A stretch of 58,603 nucleotides of DNA, from assembly GCF_003206715.1 (NCBI RefSeq), contig NZ_PZJU01000053.1:1-58603 (forward strand). Reading direction: 5' to 3'. Within the stretch, counting starts at the first letter, position 1; each line of letters starts with the position of its first letter. The position numbers and the translations under genes are program-made. The notes under the pieces are model-generated. The model made no database searches. It was not told the DNA's origin and was given only the letters and a program-made list of their open reading frames with translations. Origin of the DNA: Salinicola peritrichatus (GTDB taxonomy: Bacteria > Pseudomonadota > Gammaproteobacteria > Pseudomonadales > Halomonadaceae). Of the stretch, positions 35,061 to 43,276 are shown piece by piece.

Positions 35061-35512
35061 CACGAAGGATCGCGAGCCGATTGTCGGCAGGCGGGGTGCT
35101 GCTGGGAATGCTGCTATTGGCGGGCTGCGCAGTGACGCCGCAGGATCAGCCTCGCAGTATCGCGGTGCAGGCGGACGCGGACGAAACGCTCAAGGCGACG
35201 CTCGCCATGCTGGCCGAGCGCAGCTTCGTGATTCGCCATGCCGACGGCGATCTGGGGCAGATCGATGCAGTGCTGGCCTCGCGCTCGGGCTATGAAATCC
35301 ACGCCGAAGTCACCAGCGGTGGCGAACGTCCGCCGGGACTGGCGCTGCAGAATGGCTCGACCTATTTGACCTTGAGCGGCCGTCGGGGCGGGCATCCGTT
35401 GGGAGCCGAATCACTGGACCCGTTGTTCATCGATGTACAGACGCGCCTGGGGTCTGTTGCCGTTTCACGCACGGCCGCGCCGGAGCCAGTTTTTGTGCGG
35501 GACAAGGAATGA
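35057..35512 (+). CDS. Lipoprotein of unknown function (second of a sister pair)
   Basis: A 151-residue protein with lipobox LLLAGC (Cys about 23). The mature N-terminus reads ETLKATLAMLAERSFVIRH followed by DGDLGQIDAVLA, which lines up with the corresponding part of the preceding lipoprotein (LRATREALEHQGYEI, DAKLGLVSAER). The C-terminal half differs. Its ATG overlaps the previous stop by 4 bases, indicating translational coupling. A good terminator follows at 35567. I recognise no named family; outer-membrane attachment is inferred from the absence of Asp at +2. Confidence 0.75.
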   Translation: MTRRIASRLSAGGVLLGMLLLAGCAVTPQDQPRSIAVQADADETLKATLAMLAERSFVIRHADGDLGQIDAVLASRSGYEIHAEVTSGGERPPGLALQNGSTYLTLSGRRGGHPLGAESLDPLFIDVQTRLGSVAVSRTAAPEPVFVRDKE

Positions 35513-35566
35513 GGAGAGTAGTTTGTTCAGTACATCCCTATACTTCACCCCTTCGGGGCTGACGCG

Positions 35567-35589
35567 CAAAAACGCTCCAGGCGTTTTTG
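35567..35589 (+). terminator. Terminator after the lipoprotein pair
   Basis: A perfect 9-bp stem CAAAAACGC/GCGTTTTTG with loop TCCAG, 55 bases after the second lipoprotein stop; the descending arm supplies the T run and it works in both directions. A CCCC-TTC-GGGG mini-hairpin lies just before it (35548-35558). The remaining 200 bases up to the DUF1007 gene hold no gene. Confidence 0.75.
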
Positions 35590-35794
35590 TGGTCATTTCA
35601 AAAGAACGACGAATAACGCAGTACCGCGCGAAAACTGGCCCGGCCCTTCGGGTTGCGCGGCAAATGGCGCCATGCGGCGTTGCGGGATTTGACAAGGGAA
35701 CCACCCTTCTCGCGCATCCCGCGCCTGGCCTGGCACCATTTGACGCAGCAACGCGATTCGCGCTGAAACGGTAACAGCCCCCAGGATCATTGCC

Positions 35795-36478
35795 TTGAAT
35801 CGAACGTTTTCTCGCCAGCCAAGAATTCTGGGGTGGCTTTGTATGGTGTTGTTGGGAGTTTCACCGATGGCGATGGCCCATCCGCACGGCTGGGTCGATA
35901 TCAGCGTCGAAGGCATGTTCGATGACCAGCGACGGTTGACCGCCTTGCGTCAGCAGTGGCGCATGGATCCATTCTACAGCCAGGTGGTGATGGAAGACAT
36001 GGCGAAAGTGGAGGGCGACACCAGCATGGAGCAACGTCTCGATGCACTGGGCGTGGAGATTCGCAACAATCTGGCCAAGGAGAACAACCTCACCCACATC
36101 ACGCTCGACGATCAGCCGGTCGCGCAGGGAACGGTCAGCGACACCAATACGGAGTATCGCGGTGAGCGACTGGTGTTCAGCTTCGTGCTGCCGCTGGCCA
36201 GGCCACAACCCATGTCTGGCCATACCCTGCGCTATCAGGTCTATGACGCGACCTACTACATCGAGATGGTGCACGAGGCCAACGCCGACGGTTCCGAGCC
36301 CTTGCCGGATGCCTTGACCCTCGACCATGCGCCGTCGGGCTGCACCACGCGAATCATCAAGGCCAAGCCTGATCCGCAGAAAGTGATGGAAGCGGCGATG
36401 CTCGATCAGGGCGCGACGGGAGAACCCAACCTGGGCCACTTCTTCGCCGAGACCGGAGAGATCCAATGTCCAGTGTGA
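35795..36478 (+). CDS. DUF1007 family periplasmic protein of a metal transport pair
   Basis: A 227-residue exported protein of COG3683/DUF1007. The signal peptide runs to about residue 28 (PMAMA), and the mature protein begins with HPHGWVDISVEG, the family start and a possible metal-binding His pair. WRMDPFYSQ and YYIEMVHE are further family phrases. The start is TTG 35795 with AGGA upstream; no ATG would preserve the basic n-region. It overlaps the NicO-type gene by 13 bases. DUF1007 and NicO genes are commonly paired, so it probably assists metal transport, but the mechanism is not established. Confidence 0.82.
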   Translation: MNRTFSRQPRILGWLCMVLLGVSPMAMAHPHGWVDISVEGMFDDQRRLTALRQQWRMDPFYSQVVMEDMAKVEGDTSMEQRLDALGVEIRNNLAKENNLTHITLDDQPVAQGTVSDTNTEYRGERLVFSFVLPLARPQPMSGHTLRYQVYDATYYIEMVHEANADGSEPLPDALTLDHAPSGCTTRIIKAKPDPQKVMEAAMLDQGATGEPNLGHFFAETGEIQCPV

Positions 36479-37536
36479 AGCCCTGGCTCATGGTGCTGGT
36501 GCCGATGGCGATGGTGGTGACTGCCGGCGTGGGGCTTTATCACCTGGGCTGGTGGCAGCAGGGCGCCGTCCACGTCGTACTCTGGCAGCGCGATCTCTAC
36601 CATGCACTGACCGCGGCGATCACTCGGATCGATCAGGCCCCCGGTTTGGCCACCTGGAGCGTGCTGCTGGGTGTCAGTTTCGCCTATGGCGTTTTCCATG
36701 CCGCCGGGCCGGGCCATGGCAAGGTGGTGCTGAGCACCTATTTGGCATCCCAGGGTGGTGCCTGGCGGCGAGCCATCGGCCTGTCGGCGCTGGCCTCTCT
36801 GCTCCAGGGCGCGGTGGCCATCGCACTGATTGCGGTACTGGTGTACGGGCTCGGCTGGTTGACGCGCCAGGCGATGGCGACCACCGATCAGGCCGAACTG
36901 GCGAGTTTTCTGATGGTGACACTGGTCGGGCTGTGGCTCTGCTGGCGTTCGCTCACACGTCTCTATCGGTCGGCGGCCATGCGACAGCATTCAGCGACGC
37001 CAACGCCGGCACCAGAGCCGGCGTTTCGGCCCGTCCCGACAGGGGATCGGGGCCTGCAGCATTCCCACCATGCGCACGGCGCGGAATGCGGCTGCGGCCA
37101 CGACCATCACGTCGACCCAGCGACCGCCGGCGACTGGCGCGTGGCGCTGATGACGGTGCTGTCGATCGGCATCCGTCCTTGCAGCGGCGCCGTACTGCTG
37201 CTTGGCGCGTCGGCGCTGCTCGGACAGTTCGGCAAGGGCGTGGTCGCGGTGCTGGTGATGTCGCTGGGCACCGCGTTGACGGTCTCGTCATTGGCGCTGC
37301 TGGGCGTGTTCGCCCGCGACTGGGTCAGGCGCCATCTCTCGCCGGTGGCCGGCAATCGGCCCTGGCAGGCCTGGATCGGCCTGGCCGGCGGCGCGGTCAT
37401 CCTGACATTGGGAGTGTCGCTCAGTCTGGCCCAGTGGCGGCAGCCGTTGTCGTCACCAGCACCGTTTTTGGGAGCGCCGACGGCGCAACAATCGGCGCCA
37501 TCCTCTGGAGGGCTTGGCCCGTTCGGGCGAGGCTGA
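36466..37536 (+). CDS. NicO/RcnA-type nickel-cobalt transporter
   Basis: A 356-residue membrane protein of the NicO family with six or seven helices. The metal motif HAAGPGHGKVVLSTYLA (HxxxGPxHGK type, near residue 78) and the second-half GIRPCSGAVLLL are both present. The loop at about 195-220 is rich in His and Cys (HSHHAHGAECGCGHDHH), a likely cytosolic metal sensor or chelator. RcnA-like members export nickel and cobalt; others may carry zinc. The gene overlaps the DUF1007 gene, so the two act together. Confidence 0.88.
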   Translation: MSSVKPWLMVLVPMAMVVTAGVGLYHLGWWQQGAVHVVLWQRDLYHALTAAITRIDQAPGLATWSVLLGVSFAYGVFHAAGPGHGKVVLSTYLASQGGAWRRAIGLSALASLLQGAVAIALIAVLVYGLGWLTRQAMATTDQAELASFLMVTLVGLWLCWRSLTRLYRSAAMRQHSATPTPAPEPAFRPVPTGDRGLQHSHHAHGAECGCGHDHHVDPATAGDWRVALMTVLSIGIRPCSGAVLLLGASALLGQFGKGVVAVLVMSLGTALTVSSLALLGVFARDWVRRHLSPVAGNRPWQAWIGLAGGAVILTLGVSLSLAQWRQPLSSPAPFLGAPTAQQSAPSSGGLGPFGRG

Positions 37537-37549
37537 AGACGTGATGGGG

Positions 37550-37972
37550 CTAGACCAGCCCCGCCTCGCGAGCGAGCCCGGCGATTTCCTGCCGGCGCGC
37601 CTCCAGCGCGGCTTCGCCGTAGCTCTTGGCCTGGCCGTGGCCCCAAACCGGCCCCGGCCAGGCGTCGTCGTCCTTGAACCGCACGATGACGTGCAGATGC
37701 AACTGCGGCACCTGGTTGCCGAGGGTCGCCACGTTGAGCTTGTCGCCGCCGTAATGGCGCATCATCGCCTCCCCGAGCCGAGTTGCTTCCTGCCACAGCT
37801 GCGCCTGGTCCTGCGTCGTCAGGTCGTAGATTTCGACCACCTCGCTGCGCTGCGGAATCAGAATCACCCAGGGATAACGCGCGTCCAGGTTCAGGCGTGC
37901 CTGGCACAGCGTCAGGTCGGCGACGTGAACGCTGTCCTGCTGCAGGCGTGAATCGAGCGTAAACGTTGGCAT
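37550..37972 (-). CDS. HIT domain hydrolase
   Basis: A 140-residue histidine-triad protein. The triad region reads QVPQLHLHVIVRF, giving the H-x-H arrangement with a glutamine in place of the first histidine (Q-LHLHV), a variant seen in many bacterial HIT proteins. The N-terminal ARYPWVILIPQRSEVVEIYDL is typical. Related enzymes act on nucleotide phosphoramidates or dinucleoside polyphosphates; the substrate is unknown. RBS GGAGCCGAG precedes ATG 37972. It converges on the NicO-type gene with 13 bases between the ends. Confidence 0.88.
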   Translation of the reverse strand: MPTFTLDSRLQQDSVHVADLTLCQARLNLDARYPWVILIPQRSEVVEIYDLTTQDQAQLWQEATRLGEAMMRHYGGDKLNVATLGNQVPQLHLHVIVRFKDDDAWPGPVWGHGQAKSYGEAALEARRQEIAGLAREAGLV

Positions 37973-38114
37973 CTCGGCTCCAGGGATGGGAGGAAAGAGG
38001 CCACTTTACGACGCTCGGTCATCGAGCGTCGAGCCGAGCCATGACGAAAATCGATGGTAGAATCGGGCCGCGCCGGTACGCGATGTCCGGTGTTTGATCG
38101 AAAGGAGACGAACA

Positions 38115-38243
38115 ATGAAAAGGTGGGTTCGTGTATTGCTGGCGGGCTGCCTGATGCTCGCCTTGAGCGCCTGCAATACCATGCATGGGCTGGGCAAGGA
38201 TATCGAGCGCGGCGGCGAGAAGATCCAGAACGCCGCCAACTAG
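38115..38243 (+). CDS. Entericidin A/B family lipoprotein (first copy)
   Basis: A 42-residue lipoprotein. The signal peptide is followed by lipobox LSACN, then TMHGLGKDIERGGEKIQNAAN. This matches the entericidin pattern CNT-x-x-G-x-G-x-D-I-x-x-x-G-x-x-I. AAAGGAGACGAACA precedes the ATG. In E. coli, EcnA and EcnB are a tandem antidote/toxin pair of small membrane lipoproteins controlled in stationary phase. Which role this copy has cannot be read off; position and size fit EcnA. Confidence 0.88.
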   Translation: MKRWVRVLLAGCLMLALSACNTMHGLGKDIERGGEKIQNAAN

Positions 38244-38397
38244 TAACCAGCGCCTCATGGTCGCTCGCGCTGATGTCATGCAACGAGGTTACGCGCGTTA
38301 TTGCGACATTCTGCTATTTTTAATGGCAGGCCCGGACAAGAGGGCCCGGGTGAGTCGAAATCTCGCCCTTCGAGAAAACGTTAAGGAGGACGACAAC

Positions 38398-38529
38398 ATG
38401 AAACGCCTGATTGCTCTCTCCCTGTTCGCACTGTTCAGCGCAGGCATCCTCGCTGGTTGCAATACTATCGGTGGCGCCGGTAAGGATGTCGAAGAAGGCG
38501 GTGAGGCGGTACAGGACGCCGCCAGCTGA
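38398..38529 (+). CDS. Entericidin A/B family lipoprotein (second copy)
   Basis: A 43-residue lipoprotein with lipobox LAGCN followed by TIGGAGKDVEEGGEAVQDAAS. It is a clear paralogue of the gene 154 bases upstream, but more acidic: the lysines and arginines of the first copy are largely replaced by Glu and Asp. TTAAGGAGGACGACAAC gives a very strong ribosome-binding site. The spacer between the two may hold a separate promoter (TGCTATTTT near 38312). A hairpin follows at 38540. Confidence 0.88.
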   Translation: MKRLIALSLFALFSAGILAGCNTIGGAGKDVEEGGEAVQDAAS

Positions 38530-38539
38530 TCCGCAGGAT

Positions 38540-38560
38540 GCCCGGCCTCCAGTGCCGGGC
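38540..38560 (+). terminator. Terminator after the entericidins
   Basis: GCCCGGC-CTCCAGT-GCCGGGC, a perfect 7-bp GC stem 10 bases after the second entericidin stop. T run absent. Confidence 0.55.
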
Positions 38561-38564
38561 TATA

Positions 38565-38595
38565 CGCTCACCCTTCGGGCCAGCCTTCGGCTGTT
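38565..38595 (+). repeat. Dispersed 31-nt repeat, copy 1
   Basis: A 31-base sequence beginning CGCTCACCCTTCGGGCC and ending AGCCTTCGGCTGTT. It matches the complement of 57274-57304 at 30 of 31 positions. It contains the mini-hairpin AGCC-TTC-GGCT. The rest of the 38600-38780 spacer before fdhD shows no gene. Confidence 0.6.
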
Positions 38596-38780
38596 ACTCC
38601 CTACAGTCGTTGCCCCTTGTCTGGCCATCACTCGTCGATTTTTCAGACAGAGCTTAGTTTGTCAGTATTCTTGCATTCGGATTTTGACCAGCCTTTCCCG
38701 CCCAGCCCCAGTCTCCGGAGTGCTATCGTAGTCGGCAACCGTATCCCGTGAACCTTCCGCCGCTTGGCCGGAGTCTTGTC

Positions 38781-39596
38781 ATGTCTTCATCCATCCCTGT
38801 CTCTTCCGACGATCCGGGGCGCAAGCGCGCCCGCGGGGTAATCGATGGCATACCGACTGCGTTCGAGGACGTCAGCCGGCAGCCGCTCGATGCCTTGCCC
38901 GGCCCTCAAGAGCGGCCGATCTCGATCGTCTTCAACGACACCGCCTACGCGACGGTGCTGGCGACCCCGAAGCAGCTCGAGGCGCTGGCCGTCGGCTTCG
39001 CCTATAGCGAGGGCGTGATCGATCGTTTCGACGATGTCGAGGCGATCGACAGCGAGCCGAGCCGCCACGGGGTTCGGGTGCGGATGCGGGTGGCGGAGCG
39101 CATTGCCCGGCGTGCTGCCAGTCAGTCCCGCGCAACGTTGTCGACCAGCGGCTGCGGTGCCTGTGGCGTGCAGGAGGAGTCCCAGCTGTTGTTCGGTCTC
39201 ACGCGGCTAGCGAGCATGCCGCTGCCTCGGCCCGAGGCCATCAATGCGGGACTCGATGCCCTGCGCGCGGAGGCCACGGCGGGAATGCATCTGGCGCTCG
39301 GCATCGACGGCGACGGCGCCGTGGCCACCATCGGGCGCGATATCGGCCGCCACAACGCGCTGGACAAGGTGATCGGCGCCAGCCTGATCGCCGGTGCCAT
39401 GCCTACGCTGGTGATGACTTCCAGCCGCTGCAGCCTGGAACTGGTGCAGAAAAGCGTCAGGGCGGGAATTCCGTCGCTGGCCACGCTCTCTTATCCCTCG
39501 CGGCTCGCCATCGAGGTCGCCCGCGCCTGCGGCCTGACTCTGATCAACTGTCATCGGGGCAAGCGGCTCGAGCTTTTGAGCCGCGGCGACCGCTGA
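38781..39596 (+). CDS. fdhD: Formate dehydrogenase sulfurtransferase FdhD
   Basis: A 271-residue protein that passes sulfur from IscS to the Mo-bis-MGD cofactor of formate dehydrogenase. The catalytic pair lies in STSGCGACGVQ (Cys125, Cys128). Family phrases PISIVFNDTAYATVLATP, LAVGFAYSEGVI, DIGRHNALDKVIG and MTSSRCSLELVQK are present. Start 38781 is preferred over 38748 because CCGGAG precedes it. The oxidoreductase that it likely matures follows 263 bases downstream, with its own candidate promoter. Confidence 0.95.
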   Translation: MSSSIPVSSDDPGRKRARGVIDGIPTAFEDVSRQPLDALPGPQERPISIVFNDTAYATVLATPKQLEALAVGFAYSEGVIDRFDDVEAIDSEPSRHGVRVRMRVAERIARRAASQSRATLSTSGCGACGVQEESQLLFGLTRLASMPLPRPEAINAGLDALRAEATAGMHLALGIDGDGAVATIGRDIGRHNALDKVIGASLIAGAMPTLVMTSSRCSLELVQKSVRAGIPSLATLSYPSRLAIEVARACGLTLINCHRGKRLELLSRGDR

Positions 39597-39666
39597 GCCG
39601 CGGCGGTGCGCCGTCCCGCTCGGCGAATGCCTCCGACCCATGCAACGACATCCGGAATGCTCGAGG

Positions 39667-39677
39667 CGTGGTATACT
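39667..39677 (+). promoter_or_regulatory. Extended -10 promoter candidate for the YdeP/FdhF-type gene
   Basis: CGTGGTATACT contains the extended -10 TGG-TATACT (TATACT at 39672-39677); no good -35 is seen, which is usual for extended -10 promoters. GGTAT recurs 10 bases later. The ATG of the oxidoreductase is 183 bases downstream, leaving a long leader with a CTCCGC-TTC-GCGGAG hairpin. Confidence 0.4.
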
Positions 39678-39859
39678 TTGGTATTAGGCCGCTAACCTCG
39701 TTGGCAAAGCGATAGCGCCTCCGCTTCGCGGAGACCTGGCCGCGATTTCCAGCCGGCTTCGACCCCAGCCTCTCGGGCAATCTCCCCGCAGCGCGCCGAC
39801 CGGCGCACTGCCGCTGCCGATGTGGCCGGCCGCAGTCATCAGAATGCGCAAGGAGCATC

Positions 39860-42223
39860 ATGTCCCAGTCCCATCAGACGTCACGTCAGGATACGTCGCG
39901 CGACGGCGTCAATGCCGATCCCAAGGTTTTCGACTATCGCAACCCGGCCGGTGGCTGGGGCGCGTTGAAATCGGTCGGCAAGCATCTGCTGCATAGCCGT
40001 TCGCCGGCGCTCAATGCCCGCTCGCTGTTCAAGCTCAATCAGCCGGACGGCTTCGACTGTCCGGGCTGTGCCTGGGGCGACCCGGAGCACGGTTCGTCGT
40101 TCGAATTCTGCGAGAACGGGGTCAAGGCGGTGACCTGGGAGGCGACCGCCAAGCGCGTCACGCGGGAATTCTTCGCCAAGTACAGCGTCAGCGAACTCAA
40201 GACCTGGGACGACTACCGGCTCGAGGATCAGGGGCGGCTGGTCGAGCCGATGCGCTACAACGCCGAGACCGACCACTACGAGCCGATCGCCTGGGACGCC
40301 GCGCTCGAGCTGATCGCCGCCGAGCTCAAGGCGCTGCCCACGCCGGACGACGCCATCTTCTATACCTCCGGCAAGGCGGGCAACGAGTCGGCCTACGTGT
40401 TCCAGCTGCTGGCGCGGTTGTACGGCACCAACAACCTGCCGGACTGCTCCAACATGTGCCACGAGGCCAGCGGTGTGGCGCTCAATGCGGCGCTGGGCAC
40501 CGGCAAGGGCAGCGTGCGGCTGGAGGACTTCGAGCAGGCCGAGGCGATCTTCGTCTTCGGCCAGAACCCCGGCACCAACCATCCGCGCATGCTCGGCGTG
40601 CTGCGCGAGGCAGCCGAGCGCGGCGCCACCATCGTCAGCTTCAACACCTTGAAGGAGCGGGGGCTCGAGAAGTTCGCCGACCCGCAGAAGCCGTTCGAGA
40701 TGCTGCACAACGGCAGCCATCGCATCAGCAGCCACTACTTCCGGCCCAAGCTGGGCGGCGACATGGCCGTGGTACGCGGCATGGCCAAGGCGCTGCTCGC
40801 CCGCGACGCCGCCGGTGAAGACGTGCTCGATCACGCCTTCCTGGCCAACCACACCGCGCACTTCGAAGCCTATCGTGCCCGGGTCGAGGCGACCGAGTGG
40901 GCCGCGCTGGAGGCCCAGTCCGGGCTGATGCGTGACGAGATGGAGCAGGCCGCCGAACTCTATGCCCGCTCCAACGCCACCATCGCCTGCTGGGCGATGG
41001 GCATCACCCAGCATGTGCATTCCGTGGCGACGGTGCGCGAGATCGTCAATCTGCTGATGCTGCGCGGTAATCTGGGCAAGCCCGGTGCCGGTACCTCGCC
41101 GGTGCGCGGCCACTCCAACGTTCAGGGCGACCGCACCATGGGCATTTACGAGAAGCCGTCCACAGCGCTGCTCGATGCGCTGGAGGCGAAGTACGGCCGA
41201 CCGATGCCGCGCAAGCACGGTGTCGACTCCGTCGCGGCGGTGGAGGCGATGCGCGACCAGCCCGGCAAGGTCTTCATCGGCCTGGCCGGCAACTTCACCC
41301 GCGCCATTTCCGACAGCGTTGTCACCGAAAAGGCCATGGCCAACTGCCGGTTGACCGCGTTCATCAGCACCAAGCTCAACCGCAGTCATCTGATCACTGG
41401 CCGGGAAGCGCTGATTCTGCCCTGCCTCGGGCGCAGCGAGATCGACCGCAGCATCGATCGCAACGGAGTCGTAGGCAAGCCGCAGCTGATCACCGTCGAA
41501 GACTCGATGAGCATGGTCCACGGCTCCGCCGGTATCAACAAACCGGCGGACAAGGCGCTGCGCTCGGAAATTGCCATCCTCACCGGTATCGCCGAGCGCT
41601 TGTTCGATAAGGAGAGTCTGGGCAACGGAGTGGTCGACTGGGCGGCGATGCGCGAGGATTACGACGTGATCCGCGAGCACATCGCCGCAGTGATTCCCGG
41701 CTTCGCCGATTTCAATTCGCGGGTGCGTCAGCCACGCGGATTCTGGCTGGTCAATCCGGCCTTCGAACTGCGTTTCCCCACCGCCAGCGGCAAGGCCGAG
41801 TTCTCCGACGATGAATTACCAGCCGAGGTGATGCATCAGCAGCTCGCTGCCCGCGACGGCTGGCTGACACTGCAGACGATGCGCTCCCACGATCAGTACA
41901 ACACCACGGTCTACGGCTACAACGATCGTTATCGCGGCATCGAGAACGGCCGCCAGGTGATCTTCCTCAACCGCGACGACATCGCGCGTCTCGGCTTCGA
42001 GGCGGGCCAGTGGGTGGACCTGATCGGTGAATCCGAGGATGGTGTGACGCGCCGCGTCGACGGCTTCAAGATCGTTGCCTACGACACGCCCCAAGGGTGT
42101 GCGGCCGCCTACTATCCGGAGACCAACCCGCTGATTCCGCTCGACCATAAGGGCGAGCAGAGCCACACCCCGGCATCCAAGTCGATCGCGGTCAGGCTCG
42201 AGGCGAGCAAGCGGCTTGCCTGA
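39860..42223 (+). CDS. FdhF/YdeP family molybdopterin oxidoreductase (formate dehydrogenase alpha-like)
   Basis: A 787-residue cytosolic protein of the FdhF/YdeP group. The N-terminus has only CPGC (FDCPGCAWGD) rather than the full four-cysteine Fe-S motif of formate dehydrogenases, a YdeP trait. The Mo-pterin domain shows FYTSGKAGNESAYVFQLLARLYGTNN, with a cysteine in NMCHEASG as the possible Mo ligand, and the C-terminal MRSHDQYNTTVYGYNDRYRG. RBS AAGGAGCATC is strong. E. coli YdeP has been linked to acid resistance; the reaction is not settled. FdhD upstream suggests a sulfurated cofactor as in formate dehydrogenase. Confidence 0.9.
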   Translation: MSQSHQTSRQDTSRDGVNADPKVFDYRNPAGGWGALKSVGKHLLHSRSPALNARSLFKLNQPDGFDCPGCAWGDPEHGSSFEFCENGVKAVTWEATAKRVTREFFAKYSVSELKTWDDYRLEDQGRLVEPMRYNAETDHYEPIAWDAALELIAAELKALPTPDDAIFYTSGKAGNESAYVFQLLARLYGTNNLPDCSNMCHEASGVALNAALGTGKGSVRLEDFEQAEAIFVFGQNPGTNHPRMLGVLREAAERGATIVSFNTLKERGLEKFADPQKPFEMLHNGSHRISSHYFRPKLGGDMAVVRGMAKALLARDAAGEDVLDHAFLANHTAHFEAYRARVEATEWAALEAQSGLMRDEMEQAAELYARSNATIACWAMGITQHVHSVATVREIVNLLMLRGNLGKPGAGTSPVRGHSNVQGDRTMGIYEKPSTALLDALEAKYGRPMPRKHGVDSVAAVEAMRDQPGKVFIGLAGNFTRAISDSVVTEKAMANCRLTAFISTKLNRSHLITGREALILPCLGRSEIDRSIDRNGVVGKPQLITVEDSMSMVHGSAGINKPADKALRSEIAILTGIAERLFDKESLGNGVVDWAAMREDYDVIREHIAAVIPGFADFNSRVRQPRGFWLVNPAFELRFPTASGKAEFSDDELPAEVMHQQLAARDGWLTLQTMRSHDQYNTTVYGYNDRYRGIENGRQVIFLNRDDIARLGFEAGQWVDLIGESEDGVTRRVDGFKIVAYDTPQGCAAAYYPETNPLIPLDHKGEQSHTPASKSIAVRLEASKRLA

Positions 42224-42527
42224 TTCGGGCGGCCCCGATGGCCTGCAGCGCCAGTTCGAGGCGCTGCAGGCCGCCCATCCCGAACTCGAGCCGCTGGCGG
42301 TGCTGGTGCTGTTGGCGGTTCGACAATCCGATTCGCCAAATGGTGTCACCACGGCGCGGCTGTCGCGGCGCCTGGGCATCGAGCACGCGCTGATCCGGCG
42401 GGCGGCTGCCGAACTCGAAGCCCTCGGCTGGATCGTCACCGAGCCGGTTGGCGGCGCCAGCCCGGCGCTGCGGTTGATATCGGCAAGAGAGCGGGCGCCG
42501 AGCGACGCTCAATCTCCAAACGCGTAG
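42216..42527 (+). CDS. Small winged-helix-like protein coupled to the YdeP/FdhF gene
   Basis: A 103-residue protein. The start is TTG 42216, overlapping the end of the oxidoreductase gene by 8 bases; the nearby ATG at 42238 is out of frame. The core reads [30 protein letters not shown] and [14 protein letters not shown], which has the helix-turn-helix-wing pattern of MarR/ArsR-like DNA-binding domains. It has no ligand domain. It could be a local regulator or an accessory protein. Its 3-prime end overlaps the convergent permease gene by 19 bases. I do not recognise a named family with certainty. Confidence 0.65.
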   Translation: MPDSGGPDGLQRQFEALQAAHPELEPLAVLVLLAVRQSDSPNGVTTARLSRRLGIEHALIRRAAAELEALGWIVTEPVGGASPALRLISARERAPSDAQSPNA

Positions 42528-43276
42528 TGCCGCTCCAGGCGCTCGAACAGCAGGTCGGTGACGATCGCCAGCAATCCCACCAGCAGCGCGCCCTGGATCA
42601 CGTAGGCGAGATTGTTGCCGACCAGCCCGGCGATCAGCGGCGTGCCCAGGCTCTTGGCGCCGACGGTGGAGCCGATGGTGGCGGTACCGATGTTGATGAT
42701 CACCGAGATACGCACGCCGGCGATGATCACCTGCATCGCCAGCGGCAGTTCGACGCGCATCAGAATCTGGCTGGCGCTCATGCCGTTGCCGCGCGCCGCT
42801 TCCAGCGTCGTCGCCGGCACCGTGCCGAGCCCGGCGATGGTGTTCTGGATCACCGGCAGCAGGCCATAGAGCGTGAGCGCGATGATCGTCGGCGCAAAGC
42901 CGAATCCGGCCAGCGGTACGGCGATGGCGAGCACGGCGGCCGGCGGAAAGGTCTGGCCGATGGCCGCCAGCGACGACACCATGGGCTCGAACTCGCGGCC
43001 GGCGGGCCGGGTGACGAACAGGCCCGCGGCGACGCCGACGACGACCGAGATCAGCGACGACACCAGCACCAGGCCAATGTGCGCGAGCATCAGGTTGAGG
43101 AAGCTGTCGCGGCGGTAGAGCGGGTTGCCGAGGTCGGGAAACAGCGCGCGGAACAGCGGCTCCAACTGGGCCATGCCGAGTGTCAGCGCGACCAGCAGCA
43201 CGATCAGCGCACCGAGCCGCAGGTTGCCGGCGGCAGCGGCGCGCAGGCGTGGCACGCCCGGGATCGTGCCGTTCAT
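42509..43276 (-). CDS. yehW: Osmoprotectant-type ABC transporter permease (YehW-like)
   Basis: A 255-residue permease with about six helices and the binding-protein-dependent transport motif [23 protein letters not shown] (EAA loop). [23 protein letters not shown] is the family C-terminal phrase. It overlaps the upstream ATPase gene by 4 bases. Together with the next three genes upstream it reproduces the E. coli yehZYXW order. YehZYXW is a low-affinity betaine-type importer induced by osmotic stress and stationary phase. Confidence 0.9.
   Translation of the reverse strand: MNGTIPGVPRLRAAAAGNLRLGALIVLLVALTLGMAQLEPLFRALFPDLGNPLYRRDSFLNLMLAHIGLVLVSSLISVVVGVAAGLFVTRPAGREFEPMVSSLAAIGQTFPPAAVLAIAVPLAGFGFAPTIIALTLYGLLPVIQNTIAGLGTVPATTLEAARGNGMSASQILMRVELPLAMQVIIAGVRISVIINIGTATIGSTVGAKSLGTPLIAGLVGNNLAYVIQGALLVGLLAIVTDLLFERLERHYAFGD

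Noticed and set aside
36953-37291. Minus-strand frames inside the NicO-type gene
   Set aside because: They are Arg/Pro/Ala-rich shadows opposite a membrane protein with clear NicO motifs.
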